Source: Evernia prunastri
Lineage: Eukaryota > Ascomycota > Lecanoromycetes > Lecanorales > Parmeliaceae
DNA length: 64,000 nucleotides
Reading direction: 5' to 3'
Assembly (NCBI GenBank): GCA_003184365.1
Contig: NKYR01000132.1
Coordinates: forward strand, 36,298 to 100,297
The position numbers and the translations under genes are program-made. Under the pieces are notes generated by a model. The model worked only from the letters and a program-made list of their open reading frames with translations. It was not told the origin of the DNA and did no database searches. Positions 31,583 through 42,863 of the stretch are shown in pieces. Every line of letters begins with the position of its first letter. Within the stretch, counting starts at the first letter, position 1.

Positions 31583-32694
31583 TCAGGGAACGACAATGCT
31601 GCCATCCTCGTTGACCTTCCCCCCCTGGCTGATGACATAAGCCGCCGATGCCGCCATCGCCAGGTTCTCCGCGCTCTTCCATCCGTTGGGCGACACGTTC
31701 GCCCGCGCAATGTTCCACCCCCCCGTGTCGGTAGCCTCGGGTCCCCACCAACCGGGCGGATCGATGGCAAAGCCGGGGATCTTGGTATGCGTGAGCTCGT
31801 GCAACATGGTCACTTCGAGCAGGGAGAAGACGTCCATCTGCGTCTTGGCGAACCTGTTGATGTAGTCTATTTCCTCCTGGGGCGCGTCCTTGACCCAGTC
31901 AAGGTCGAGGTGGTTTTCAACATAATAGGTCTGTTTGGAATAATATTCGATGAACCAGCTGGCAAATTGTATGCTGTTGAATTTATTCTGTAACTGGATA
32001 GTCAAGGCAAAAACCGCTCTGCCAGCACCAGTGGGCTCATTGAGCAACATCGTATTCGCCACCGTCCAGTAATGCAGATATTTCGGATCGTATCGGGTCG
32101 CGCCACCGGGATAGGGCCCGGGGGGCGGTAGGCGCTGGATGCGGCTTCGATCGCAGAAGAAGACCTAGCGAGGGCGCATGTCAGACGCAAGATTGCTTCA
32201 TTGTTGGCCGTCTTCCTGTAAGCCCCAACGGAAGAGATGCGGGCTGACAAACCACGTCGAACGGTGAGAGGTTTTCGCCCGTCTCAACAGTTCCAGCATA
32301 ATCCAAAATGGAATACGCCCGGCTGAGCATTGCTATGTCGAAGACGTCAGCGCTTGGGGATTATATACTCGGCAGAGTGTGACCTCAGCGGTTCTCTCAC
32401 CCATTGCATTTTCTTGATCTTGAGCTGACGTGCCCCACAACCAGCCCATGACGTCCTGCATGTTCGAATTGCCTCCTCTTCGAAGATCGGATAGATTCTC
32501 AATAAAGGTCTTGATGTTTTTGGTCGCACCTGTCAGAATCGTCTCGTATGCTTCTCAGTGTGAGCCAGCCAATCTTCTCGTACTCGCTAGCTATTCGCGG
32601 CAGAGGACGTACGGGTACATGATACATCTAGATAATAGGAGGCTTGGACGGTGGTCAGCCATAGGAAAAGTTGGAGTGTGGTGTACAGGCGCAT
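31583..32694 (-). CDS. Secreted HExxH metalloprotease-like protein
   Basis: About four exons. Exon 1 starts at 32694: MRLYTTLQLFLWLTTVQASY is a good signal peptide. Then come KNIKTFIENLSDLRRGGNS, MLSRAYSILDYAGTVETGE, FFCDRSRIQRLPPPGPYPGG, and the main exon with KYLHYWTVANT. The zinc motif HELTH is in VTMLHELTHTKIPG (typical HExxH), followed by GWWGPEATDTGGWNIAR, a region that could supply a third ligand, and ending SIVVP. The pre-exon CDRSR segment is shared with fungal zincin-like secreted proteases, so deuterolysin/M35-related or similar zincin families are possible, but the family number is not settled by eye. Secreted, probably acting on extracellular protein. The gene is divergent from the mucin-like gene; the intergenic region is about 830 bp. 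Confidence 0.75.
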
Positions 32695-33523
32695 GGTCGC
32701 TGGATGGACGGATGATGTGAAAGCTCCTGAGAGAATCGAGAAGGAATAATGACAATAAGAATGGCGGCCATATTGTATAATGCTACGTTGTGACTCGTAA
32801 AATAGAGGCTGAAGGCGCCACCGGAAGCCATTACGGTTAAGGATGTTAATATTGATGCTTGAGAGATGAGAGTGTTGGGTTCTACCGTTCAATTGAGGAC
32901 GTTGGTTCCAACCATCGATGTCAATAAATTCATTAAATAATTGAGAATGTTGGTTTCTGCAGTGGAACTGCGGTCATTGATACTCGTATTAATATATAGT
33001 ATTCCTTAACCGTCGCGGGCCGTAGGGATGTTTCAAGGGATGTTGGTGTCTAAGTAAGGCACGAGTTAGAGTACTGTCTAACACGAGAAGAATACGAGAA
33101 ACTGACGATTGGGGGCCGTGCTCATCTTTGGATGAGTGACGCGATTGGATAATTTAGGATTACTCGTAGATTAAATACGGGAAGATCTATGAAATAAGAC
33201 TAACATCAAATTACATGCATCTGCATTTGTCGTCGAGGAAATTGGATGAGGCAGTGACGACTGCCTATTGTATATGTTGGATAGCGGGACGCAAGTCGAT
33301 TGACATCTCTTGATATCAACAACCATGTTCCCAAATCCTCCGCGAGTCCGAGCCCAATACTCCCATCAACTTACATACTCGTAGGAATGTTCATCGACCA
33401 AGCGGCACGACTTCGCCGGCAATCTCAATGAACCGCACTGAAGCATTATTTTTTCTACAATATCTGTCTTAGTTCTTAATTTGAAAGAAAGGACTTGACC
33501 GTATCTCCTCGTCACTAGTCATC
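32695..33523. promoter_or_regulatory. Divergent promoter region, metalloprotease / mucin-like protein
   Basis: 829 bp between opposite start codons, A/T-rich, with several short imperfect repeats of GAGAATGTTGGTT-like sequence near 32865-32960. No supported gene. Confidence 0.4.
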
Positions 33524-35663
33524 ATGTTAAGATTCACCTGTGCTCTGCTCTTCCTCGCTCTCTCTCACTCTCTAAGGGCAGAAGCGGAAACCAGTCAAGG
33601 GAAGAGCACAGCCGTATCGGGATACAGCACCACCTCTGCAGGATACAATTCAACCACGCAAAGCTCTAGCATATCATCTTCGTTTTCAAGCACGATGGCC
33701 AGCTCAAGCTCCGGGATGACCATCTCGAGCTCAGACATATCGTATAGCTCAAGCTCATCGAATAGCCCTTCCAATAGCTCTAACACTATATCGAACACGA
33801 CGACCACTCCAAGTTCCGGGATATCCAGCTCGGGCTCAAACATATTGCATAGCCTAAGCTCAACGAATAATCCTTCCAATAGCTCGAACATGATGTCGAG
33901 AACAACAACATCCCCAATAGTAAGTATAATGACCAGCTCAAGCTCTAGGATATCGTATAGCTTCAGCTCTACGAATAGTGCTTCCAATGGCTCTAGCACG
34001 ATATCGAGAACAGCAACTTTTCGAAGCTCGAGCGCGACGACCATTTCAAGCTCCGGGATATCCATCTCGAGCTCCGGCATATCGTATAGCTTAAGTTCAA
34101 CGGACAGTCCTTCCAGTAGCTCTAACACCATGTCGAAAACGACAACTTTCCAAATATCAAGCCTCCCCGCATCGATTGCCTCAGGTCTCTACACCATCAG
34201 CGGCCCGTTGCCTGATCCAGACCTGTCTACAGCCTCAGCCACTGCGTAAGTGAAAGCAGCCCTCGACAGCTCATCTGTTCTCGTATCGCTAATCACACGA
34301 AACAGCGGTGGGGACTTCGGCATAGTCCCTATCATCGTCCCCATACCCCCAGGCTACCCACCACCGCCAGAGGGCATCCCAGAACCGGCTCCAGGCGAAA
34401 CATGCCCGGGTAGTCCTCAGGACATCAAATGCGAGGATTGCCAAGGTGCCTATGGCTGGTGTATTGCCCCGAATGGCGGATGTCCGTGCCAGGAAGCCTG
34501 CACCGTAGGGGATTTCCAGCCCGATTGCGAAGCAGACGACTGCGTTGGCGAAGACGGTCACTGCACTATCGTAAGTCCCTCGATCCTAGGCTGAAAGGTA
34601 TGTGTGTGTTGACCTAACCGGTTTGCAGGGGACTCAAAAGGACTGTGGATGCAAACAAGGCTGTCCGCCACTTGAGCAAGCTGTACGTACCTCTTGATCC
34701 CCACCCTTCGCTGTGTTGAATCTTTTACTTACCTATGTCGCAACTCTACAGCCCGTATGCGAGGACGATGACTGTCAAGGCGACTGGACATCGCAGTGCA
34801 CGACTGGCCCCAATGCAGCATGTCAATGCATGTCCCTCGGGACAATCGTAGTGGACTATGCAGACCTGGCGTGGCTCAACGCGCAGCAAGCCGTCCTAGC
34901 CAAGCTCCAAGCGGGTGTCAGGGTAGGGTACGGCAGTCTGCCAGGAGCAAGTATGCCACTACTATCCTCGTCTGCGGCAAGCAATCGGTCTTCTTCAGCC
35001 ATGCCGAGCACATTCGCAATCTCAAGCACGTCATCCAGCGTCATCACGCCCATGGCGACTCCTATCTTCGGTGCGCCGAAAGTCTGTATAAACGGGTACC
35101 AAAACGCCCAAGACAATGAACAAGACGTCCTCGATCATTGTCAAGGCGGAACGGTACAATGGTTCAGTTACTCCGTGGACGGTTGGTGGGGATGTTGTTG
35201 TTGTGGCAAAGAGGCACCATCTTCAGCACCAGTCACATCAACTCCACCACCACCACCCACACCGAGTAGCACAACGCATACTCCACCCGCCGAAACGAGT
35301 TCTATGTCCACACTCGAAGTGGCTTCTTTCAATTGCCATGGCTCCTCGTATTGCAAAAGCATGGCCCAAAACAATTGTGTCGAGGCAATTGACGATTATT
35401 TCGATGGAGAAAACTACACCGATTTCAATTCAAACTGGTACGGCGCGGGTAAAGCCTGTACGGCAATGTTCACATGTGGCGATTCATGTCCGGCCGGGGG
35501 CATGGGTGGGTCAGCGATCAAGGCCAAGTTCCAACAACTGTGGGCGCCAGGCCGTTGTGGAAAATGCGGGAGTGTGTCTTTCGAAGACGGGAGTTCGATT
35601 ACGTTGAATGAATGCGACAGTCCGTGTCAAGTGTGGGTGAATGGTTCGCTTTACGCGTGGTAG
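33524..35663 (+). CDS. Mucin-like secreted protein with cysteine-rich modules; C-terminus KP4-like (tentative)
   Basis: Four exons (33524-34245, 34306-34570, 34629-34682, 34752-35663) join in frame to 650 aa. Signal peptide: MLRFTCALLFLALSHSLRAEA. Residues about 25-235 are Ser/Thr-rich imperfect repeats of about 35-40 residues built around SSSGISYS, SSTN-PSNSS and TTT. The next part carries cysteine-rich modules such as CEDCQGAYGWCIAPNGGCPCQ, then CEADDCVGEDGHC and CEDDDCQGDWTSQC, with each acidic xxDD/EDC unit repeated. The C-terminal 110 residues start FNCHGSSYCKSMAQNNC and contain ten or more cysteines. The NCxGSxxC opening is the pattern seen in KP4-type killer-toxin-like fungal domains, so I give that as a tentative family only. 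Probably a cell-wall or secreted defence or adhesion protein. Introns have canonical GTAAGT/GTACGT donors. Confidence 0.8.
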
Positions 35664-36499
35664 GCGCTAGAACTTAGAGTACGCTGTTTCTGAGAGGAGA
35701 GGCTTCGATAACTACTGAGTAATCTGATATCGTCGGTAATTGACTGGGACAGTGCAGTCAGTACATGGCTTCTTCTAAAGGACCAGATGTGGGGGCCTTC
35801 CGCCTGAAGAATCTCCCTACCTCCCAGACCTCCAAAGTCATTTTTCATTCTGGAGTACCCGCATATACAATCTATATGGCATAGATGGCGGGAGTATTCG
35901 TTATTCGGGGCGTGAGAAGCACTACTAGCACCCTCCGCGCAGCAGGTAGATAAGGTACCTAGTGCTCTACATACCTTAGAGTAGGACAAGCCCCCAACTG
36001 GAATAGAAGCAATTGAATCAAAACCCATTGGACTAGAGCAGAGATCGTGTCATAAAAATCTTTCAATTACCGTACTAATTGACGAACGCTCTAGTCCCAC
36101 AACCCGTCGACGCTCTTTCCCTCTTTCCTCATCGAAACAGTCGTTAAGGTAGGCAACCCTCCTCACCCGCCCTCCCTGAGGCGCAGGAATCTTAGCGTCC
36201 CTCGGTCCAAGGATTCCCGTGCCGACGACCTCCGTACCTCGGTAGGTTAAATAGTAACGGCTACGGAGTACCATTGCATCATATCATACTTGTTTGCTAA
36301 GAAAACAAATACCACGAACATCATGTCGCCCTTTCCAGCGAAGCAGTTTGCTCAAGATCGAGCTGAGCATCGCAGCAAGGGCCAGAGCGTCTGTGCGACA
36401 AGACCCTGCAATTCTTGCCTAATCTACTAAAGTCCGGCAAGCAAGCCAGCCAACCTCCCCCTTCATTCTCAACAGTCCCCGCCCCCCCTTTAGCCCAGA
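35664..36499. other. Intergenic
   Basis: 3' flank of the mucin-like gene and promoter of the DUF1275 gene. Short frames on the minus strand look incidental. Confidence 0.45.
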
Positions 36500-37363
36500 A
36501 TGACAACGCCCGAAAGCCTTGCCCAATCGCACGCCTCTCCCGACCAGCACTCGGACGGCAGCGCTTCCCCCGACGACGGCCCCCTCCGTCAGAAACGGCC
36601 CGCGGCATCCGACCGCCTCCGGACGCACCTGGGGCAAGTCGTCTCGACCGAGCACGCCGACCTCATCATGCTGACCTGCTCCTTCATCTCCGGCCTGGTC
36701 GACAGCACCATCTACAACGCCTACGGCACCTTCGTCAGCATGCAGACGGGCAACACCATCTTCGTCGGCCTGGGCCCCTCCACCTCGTCCACCACCTCCA
36801 AGCCCTACGGCTGGGCCAAGTCCCTGACCTCCATCGCCTGCTTCTGCCTTGGCTGCTTCACCTTCTCCCGCCTCGCGCACCACGGCGGCCCGCGGCGCCG
36901 CGGCACGCTCGTCGCGTCGTTCGCGCTGCAGGCGGCCATCGTGTGCGTCGTCGCGGCAGTCATCCAGGCCGGCGTGGTGAACGGGGCGCTGGACACGATC
37001 AACCGGGACACGGACATCATGTGGAAGGACGAGATACCCATCTCCCTGCTGAGTTTTCAGGCCGCGGGGCAGATCATCGGCAGCAGGGCGTTGGGGGTGG
37101 CCGAGATCCCGACCGTGGTGCTCACGTCGATGCTTTGCGACATAGCGTCGGATCCGAACATCGCGGCGCCGTTGAAGAGCAACGTCAAGAGGAATAGGAG
37201 GGCGCTTGCTTTCGCCTGCATTTTGGTTGGGGCCATTGTGGGCGGGTACATTGGCGAGGCGACGGGGAGGATGCAGATCGACCTTTGGATAGCTGGAGGC
37301 ATCAAGGTCTTGATTACCACCGCGTGGTTCTTCTGGCCGGAAGAGAGGGTGGAGCTAGTATGA
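36500..37363 (+). CDS. DUF1275/YoaK-family membrane protein
   Basis: A single exon of 287 aa. After a polar N-terminus of about 48 residues come about six to seven hydrophobic segments, starting with ADLIMLTCSFISGLVDSTIY, followed by YGTFVSMQTGNTIFVGLG, LTSIACFCLGCFTFSRLA, LVASFALQAAIVCVVAAVIQ, EIPTVVLTSMLCDIASD, ALAFACILVGAIVGGYIGEA and IKVLITTAWFFW. The early G-x-V-D-S followed by Q-x-G-N motif is characteristic of the DUF1275 (YoaK) family of unknown function; proteins of this family are integral membrane proteins. Nothing identifies a substrate. The start ATG lies in a C/A-rich leader and is preceded by no competing ATG in the same frame. Confidence 0.85.
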   Translation: MTTPESLAQSHASPDQHSDGSASPDDGPLRQKRPAASDRLRTHLGQVVSTEHADLIMLTCSFISGLVDSTIYNAYGTFVSMQTGNTIFVGLGPSTSSTTSKPYGWAKSLTSIACFCLGCFTFSRLAHHGGPRRRGTLVASFALQAAIVCVVAAVIQAGVVNGALDTINRDTDIMWKDEIPISLLSFQAAGQIIGSRALGVAEIPTVVLTSMLCDIASDPNIAAPLKSNVKRNRRALAFACILVGAIVGGYIGEATGRMQIDLWIAGGIKVLITTAWFFWPEERVELV

Positions 37364-37583
37364 CGGTGAATGAACTTCATAATGGATCTTATAGCACATC
37401 TCAAAGCACGTCACTGGTATTGTAGATACCCAATATCGAAGCATACGCCCTGAATGGCGCAGAGCGATACAATTTTAGGTCTGTCACGCAGGCTCGCTCC
37501 CACAACTGCAGAAATGTCGGTGTCCCTGTACGGACTTGCCCCCCTCCCCCTCCCCTTCCCCATCGCTTCCCACACAAGCAAGC

Positions 37584-39944
37584 CTAACTGCTCTTCCTCT
37601 CGCCAAAAACCAGCCTCAACTCCTCCAACCGCATGGTGAACGCATCTCTGCTCTTCTCCAGCAAACGGCTCCCGTCCTCCCCAGGTGCAAGTCTGACGTC
37701 GAAACGGGAGACGAGGAGCGGGACTACGGTCCTCATTTCCAACTTCGCCAGTTCCTTGCCGATGCAGCCGTACGGGCCTAGGTTGAAGTATAGGTCAGTT
37801 GCGAGCTTGTGAGAGATGGAGGTGGGAAAGCCGAGGGGAGGAAGAAGAAGAAGGTAAATCAGGTAAAAGACAACAGGTCGTTTGTGAAAGACAATTTATC
37901 TTGGCAAAAGCAAATCATTTCACGACCCTGAACCGCAGATGCTTCTGATAGCTTGCCCAAAGGCCTAGCTTCATGGGACTACTGCGCCTTACCTAGTGAA
38001 AAAGGAACAAAGCCAGCTCTGTCGAGTATGAGCTCAGGCTGGGAGTACCACCTCTCAGGAACGAACTCGTCGGGGCGAACGAAGAACTCTCCCGCTAGCG
38101 AAAAGTCAGTCACGGACCAGTTGCAGCCCTAGGTGATGGTACTCACATCTTCCCAGTGCGTACAATGGCACATTGAGGTTAACCCCACCCGGTATGAATA
38201 ACCCGTCTACCGTGATACCTTGGGGCGGTGAGATGCGGAATCCCCCGGAAGGTGTCGGCGGGTGCATCCTCAAAGCTTCGTTAATGACGCCGTTGAGATG
38301 CTTCGAGTGCTGCACCATCCGGACGTTGAAGGGCTCGTCCGATCGCATGAGCGGGTCGATTTCCTCGCGCAGTTTTCGAACATGTGCGGGGTCTCTGGCG
38401 AGGTAGTAGAAGATGTAGGTCAGGACGATGGCGACGGTGTCACTGCCCGCGACGACGAGCAATCGGGAGTCTCCGTGCAACCATTTGGTGGCTTCGACGT
38501 CGTCCCTGTCCTGAGCGGTCTTCAAGAGCCAAGAGGTGATGTCGGGCACTGTGGTCTTGATGTCCCTGCGCTCATCGACCTGCTCGTTGCACCAGCGGAT
38601 GAATCGCCTGAAACAGCTTCCCACGAACGGAGCGATCGCACCCACGGGTACCAGCCACGGGATCGGGGAGAAATAGCCAAGGAGCAACATGGACCTCTCC
38701 AGCCAGTCGATGGCGTAGTGATTTCTCCCAGTCTTGAGCATGTTGAAGCTCTTCGCAAAGGCGAAATCGCCCATGACGTCAAAGGACCAGTAGTTGAACC
38801 ATGCCGACGCGTTCATCGTGTTGCCGGAGAAGGTCGAAATTTTCTCGATCAGCTCGTGGGTGTAGTCTGTGACACGACCCTCGTAGTCTCGTAGCGCTGG
38901 GGTTTCGGTGTCAATGCCAGATCAGGAAGGCTAAGAGATGTACGAGGTGCTACCTTTGGCGCTGAACCCATGGTCCCAGACTCTTCTTCGCGCCTCATGT
39001 GCTGCCACATCTCTGGTGCTGTGGAGAGACTCGATTGATTGATAGAGGGCGTAGTCATACCAAGGTGACCTTGTGCACGGTGAACGTGGCCCCAGGATAG
39101 CAAGGGGCGCACTTGGGGAGATGATCGAAAGCTCGTTGGGTCCTGGTTAATAGTTTGATTAGGTCAAATTGCTCTTTCTGTTAAGGTAACACTTCGCTAA
39201 GTCGAACCCAGGACAGCTTGTCTCCTCGCACGTAGTTTGAGTCAGGGCAAGGAACTTTTCGAATGTGTTCACACAAGTCCGAGCTGAACGACCTTATGAC
39301 CGGACCGCACGGCCAACTAAAATCTTGGGCTGAGAGGGACCTTTTGACGGCCGTGGTGTAGAAAGCAATGTTGAAAAGGGATATTTTGGCAAAACCTGGC
39401 TCGACTTCTCGTTGTAAAGGAAGTACCGGGAGGGTTCAGACCTCTGAAGAAAGACAGCGATTCTTAAACTTGGAATCAACTCACCAGTCCTCACAAAGTT
39501 GCCATACTTCTGATGTGCTTTATGCGATCTTCGAAAGGCGTCCAACCTCAAACCTGTGAAGAATTGGTAGAATTTCGAAAGCTTCGCAAGCTGGGGACCC
39601 GGGAAGATGTTGAGAGGATGGAAGAAGAATCGGTAGATGAACATGCTCATCCATAACGCAGTAAGATAGGACCCGAGGACCAAAGCGCTCCATTGCATGC
39701 CATGGACGATGGGTATCTGCAAGACTCGGGCGAGGATGAGGGATGAAGAAAGGAAGCCGTAGAACAGGATCTGTAAAAACTGTAGAGTATGCTTATGATG
39801 TTCACCACGGACAAAGTACAGTATGTGAGATAGCACACCTACGCTGGCGGCAACGGCGCAGGATATGGAGCAGTAGGAATTCATGACTTGCTTGGAACTG
39901 AGAAAGATGGAAGGTGAGGGTGGGCTTGTAGAGAGGTAGGACAT
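37584..39944 (-). CDS. Cytochrome P450 monooxygenase
   Basis: About six exons. The N-terminal exon (39944-39485) encodes up to three hydrophobic segments (ILYFVRG, LQILFYGFLSSSLILARVLQ, ALVLGSYLTALWMSMFIYRF) and then the fungal hinge FFHPLNIFPGPQLAKLSKFY. Exon 2 starts at 39142 and gives PNELSIISPSAPLAI. The I-helix/oxygen-binding segment is seen as DSRLLVVAGSDTVAIVLTYI (A/G-G-x-D-T-x), then the K-helix EALRMHP (ExxR), PPQGITVDG, and the PERW signature. The heme loop FSLGPYGCIGKELA spans the final splice; the R/H usually two before Cys is Y, as in several fungal families. Introns of about 220-340 nt (intron 1 342 nt) are longer than elsewhere in the window. Microsomal, needing a reductase. 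Divergent from the UbiA-type gene. Confidence 0.88.
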
Positions 39945-41162
39945 GCTCTGCCCAGGTGCTCAAATGATATGGTCATGTCACACAGAGAAGAAGCGGGAAG
40001 AAAGACACCGTCGTGCAGCTCTAGGCTGGCACGGAACAAGGAAAGTGTTAACTATTAGCAAAGAGCTAGATACGTGGCAATGGAGTGGTGGCAGTGGCCG
40101 TTCAAGTCACGTACTTTATTGATTGTTGTCTGACAACCGTCATTGGCGCTGGTTTTGTTACATTAGGTATTGACTCGATGCAATTTCTTTTACTTTGGTT
40201 TTGCTTGACTTGATAAAGTAGTGATAAAGTAGTCGTTCATCAGTCATGCAGCTAAAGCGGCTACTTGTTATGGTGCAATCCTGCATATGAGCCCCTCCTT
40301 CCAGAAAGTAAGAGTGGAGCAATCGAAAACTCCGCTGTAATACTGTGACTATAAGAAAATACTTCTATGAGAATGCAAATGTTGGCAAAATCTATGCATC
40401 GAGCATTGATATTGACTTGACTTAGCTACCTAAGGTAAGTATATGTTCGTGGAAGCGCTAGATAGGCGAGGAGACGAGATCACCTCGCGTATTGAGACCC
40501 GAACACTCGGTACATGGTAACTTGACGGCTCTCCAGACCATCAATTAACTTCATCCACATGTACCGACGAAGCAGGACAGTTACCATTGCAGCAATATCC
40601 CCTTTTCCCCGGGTGATACAGTCTCCGGGGCCTTGGTGTTGGTATCCGCTCCAGAACATGCCTGCCACGTCAACTAGCGCAACGCTTTCTGACTGGATTG
40701 AAATGATACAGAGCTCGACAAGCTGCCTAGATTATCCCCACCGGCATCAGACTAGTATATCGGCTTCCCTCTCCGGCAGCACCTGGGCGTGGGTTGCTGG
40801 GTCCATCTCCACGCCCTGCAGCCGCCCCTGAGGAGCCATGGAGGAGCCACTTCACTAGGCTGGCTCAAAGCGTAAGCGTACCTTATCGATTGAAGCCTTT
40901 CCCAGGACTATTGTACCCACGCTGCTATGTTCTGCGTCAATCCTTCGCTTGAATCCTTCGCTTGAATCTTTTGCTGTTTGGACAAAATGTATGGAGAGCA
41001 TGTCTCAAACTCTGATTAGCACGTGTGCGGATTCGTGAGCAAATCTCTCTCGGCGCAGTACCGCGAAAAAGTAATTACATTGGAGATAGCTCTGATGAGG
41101 GTAGATATGGAGGAGACTGTCCCTTCTTCCTGTAGCTACGGAGGATTCCAAAGTAATCGGAA
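39945..41162. promoter_or_regulatory. Divergent region between P450 and UbiA-type genes, with a possible P450 relic
   Basis: 1.2 kb shared upstream region. Around 40480-40668 (-) one frame resembles part of a P450 heme region (see next feature). Also present is a G/C-rich frame on + (40559-40831), not supported. Confidence 0.35.
40480..40668 (-). pseudogene. Possible P450 heme-loop fragment (relic)
   Basis: A short frame on the minus strand contains FWSGYQHQGPGDCITRGKGD and then AAMVTVLLRRYMWMKL. This resembles a P450 region just after the heme cysteine (a GxxxCPGxxxA-type loop, then a V-x-LL-x-RY helix), with Cys replaced by Gly. The resemblance covers about 60 residues only and no flanking exon could be connected. 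It may be chance; I report it because it sits between a P450 gene and a UbiA-type gene. Confidence 0.25.
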
Positions 41163-42242
41163 ATGAATTTCATCGTCTCTACTAAAAATCACCCCCAGCG
41201 AGATTTCTCGTCATCTCAATCTCACGTTCAACACCTAACTAACACAATGATGCCTGACGTCAAGCAGCAGGCACGCAAGAGTCAAATCCACTCGATCCTA
41301 TACGATATCCATACAATATGGCTCGTCACACGCAACGATCTCAAATCAATCGTCTTTCCAGAGACTGCGTTTGGCATCTGCAGCGCTCTTTCCGGACCGA
41401 TTATCACTTCAAACAACTCACCAAACGCCATCAGCGTCCTTCAGCGGATACCACTGGTGATTCTTTGGGTTTGGATCAACGTACTCATCTTCGATCTGGC
41501 GAACCAGCGTCTACCAAATTCAATCATCGAAGACTCCATCAACAAGGCATGGCGTCCAATCCCATCTGGAAGACTGACTGCATGTCAAGCAAGACGTTTG
41601 CTTCTCGCCGTCCTTCCTATCGCCATCCTCGTTACCTACTATACGGGTGGCATGGAGGAGACCATCGTCATGAACACACTCATGTACATGTACAATGACC
41701 TTGGCGGCGCCGATGAAAATTTCGTGGTCCGTAACCTCATCAACGCAGCAGGTTTTATCTGCTATAGCGCCGGAGCCATACGGGTGGCATGCGGTCACGG
41801 CGAATGCTCTCTGAATGAAAAGGCCTACCAATGGCTAGCCATCATTGGCGGGATAGTTTTCAGCACATTGCAAATGCAAGATATGGTTAGTCTTCTACAA
41901 AAGCGAAGGGTGATAGATCAATTGTACTGATTGGGATCTCAGGCAGACCAAGAAGGAGACCGAGCAAGGAATAGAGGAACACTTCCCCTGGTACTTGGTG
42001 ACTGGACCGCACGATGGACCATTGCTGTGCCGGTCATATTCTGGTCATTCGCTTGTCCAGCATTCTGGGAGCTTGACGTCTATGGGTGGATGATGCCAAC
42101 CTTACTCGGCGGCGTGGTCGCATCCCGGGTATTGATCTTTCGCGATGTCGTGTCTGACAAGACGACATGGTATATGTGGAATTTTTGGATCACCTCGCTC
42201 TACTTGTTGCCTCTCGTCAAGTTCCATGAGCTTCGTCATTGA
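41163..42242 (+). CDS. UbiA-superfamily integral-membrane enzyme (prenyltransferase / terpene-cyclase-like)
   Basis: Two exons (41163-41885, 41943-42242; 57-nt intron, donor GTTAGT) give 340 aa; an alternative in-frame start at 41247 would give 312 aa. Fungal homologues usually begin close to the LYDIHTIWLVTRNDLKSIVF region. Two acidic motifs characteristic of UbiA enzymes are visible: NQRLPNSIIEDSINKAWRPI (first, with the N...ED..NK pattern rather than NDxxDxxxD), and DMADQEGDRARNRGTLP (second, DxxDxxGD followed by an R-rich turn and TLP). Several hydrophobic segments lie around them. UbiA members act on polyprenyl diphosphates in membranes; in fungi a distinct subgroup includes the membrane-bound sesquiterpene cyclase of the fumagillin pathway, whose motif pattern this sequence resembles. 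The adjacent divergent P450 supports a shared pathway, but the product is unknown. Confidence 0.8.
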
Positions 42243-42863
42243 GGAAGACTGAATGTTCGCTGATGCCACCAATGCGTGTGGAAATTGAAGGGCTTTCGTG
42301 AGAGAGGTGGGGAATTTTCGGGGCAAGCAATCTAGCGTGCGGGCATAAATTCGGAGTGTACCTTGCATAAATTACGTACCTAGTGCATGTATTTATGTCA
42401 CTTATGCAATCATCGACCTCGGCAGTCGACACGATATCAACTTTGGCATCACTTCGCCTCCGAACAATAACAATAACCCCAACGAGTATATCGAAGTTGC
42501 ATCTTTGGTGCGAGTCTTGTATTAAATAACACACAAATTGCTTGATGGCAACATCACAAGAGCAGCAAAAGCTGCTGCCTGCCTAAAATTGACACTCTGA
42601 TAACACTCACACCATTTGAACATTACTTCCGAGAAACGACGATGTCGGCTTCGTAATGTATTACAACTCAATTCTCTTCACCCCATCGCAACATTTGCAG
42701 CCTCAGCCAACGGACTTGGGGTTCAATACGTTCTTTCCCTCAGTGCTTCTCCCTCTCCCGAGCCTCACTTTGGCATGAACTTTGGACAGTCGCTCACAAG
42801 TCGTTCTACAGACCCACTTACACTCTCAAATCCCTTCACATACTGTCTACAGTGCATATCACA
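42243..42863. other. Intergenic
   Basis: Holds the 3' flank of the UbiA-type gene and promoter/5' UTR of the phosphatase-like gene. A + frame from 42616 is likely UTR. Confidence 0.45.

Noticed and set aside
36415..37197. 260-codon Arg/His-rich frame on + and 154-codon frame on -
   Set aside because: Shadows of the DUF1275 gene; unnatural composition (His/Arg/Pro).
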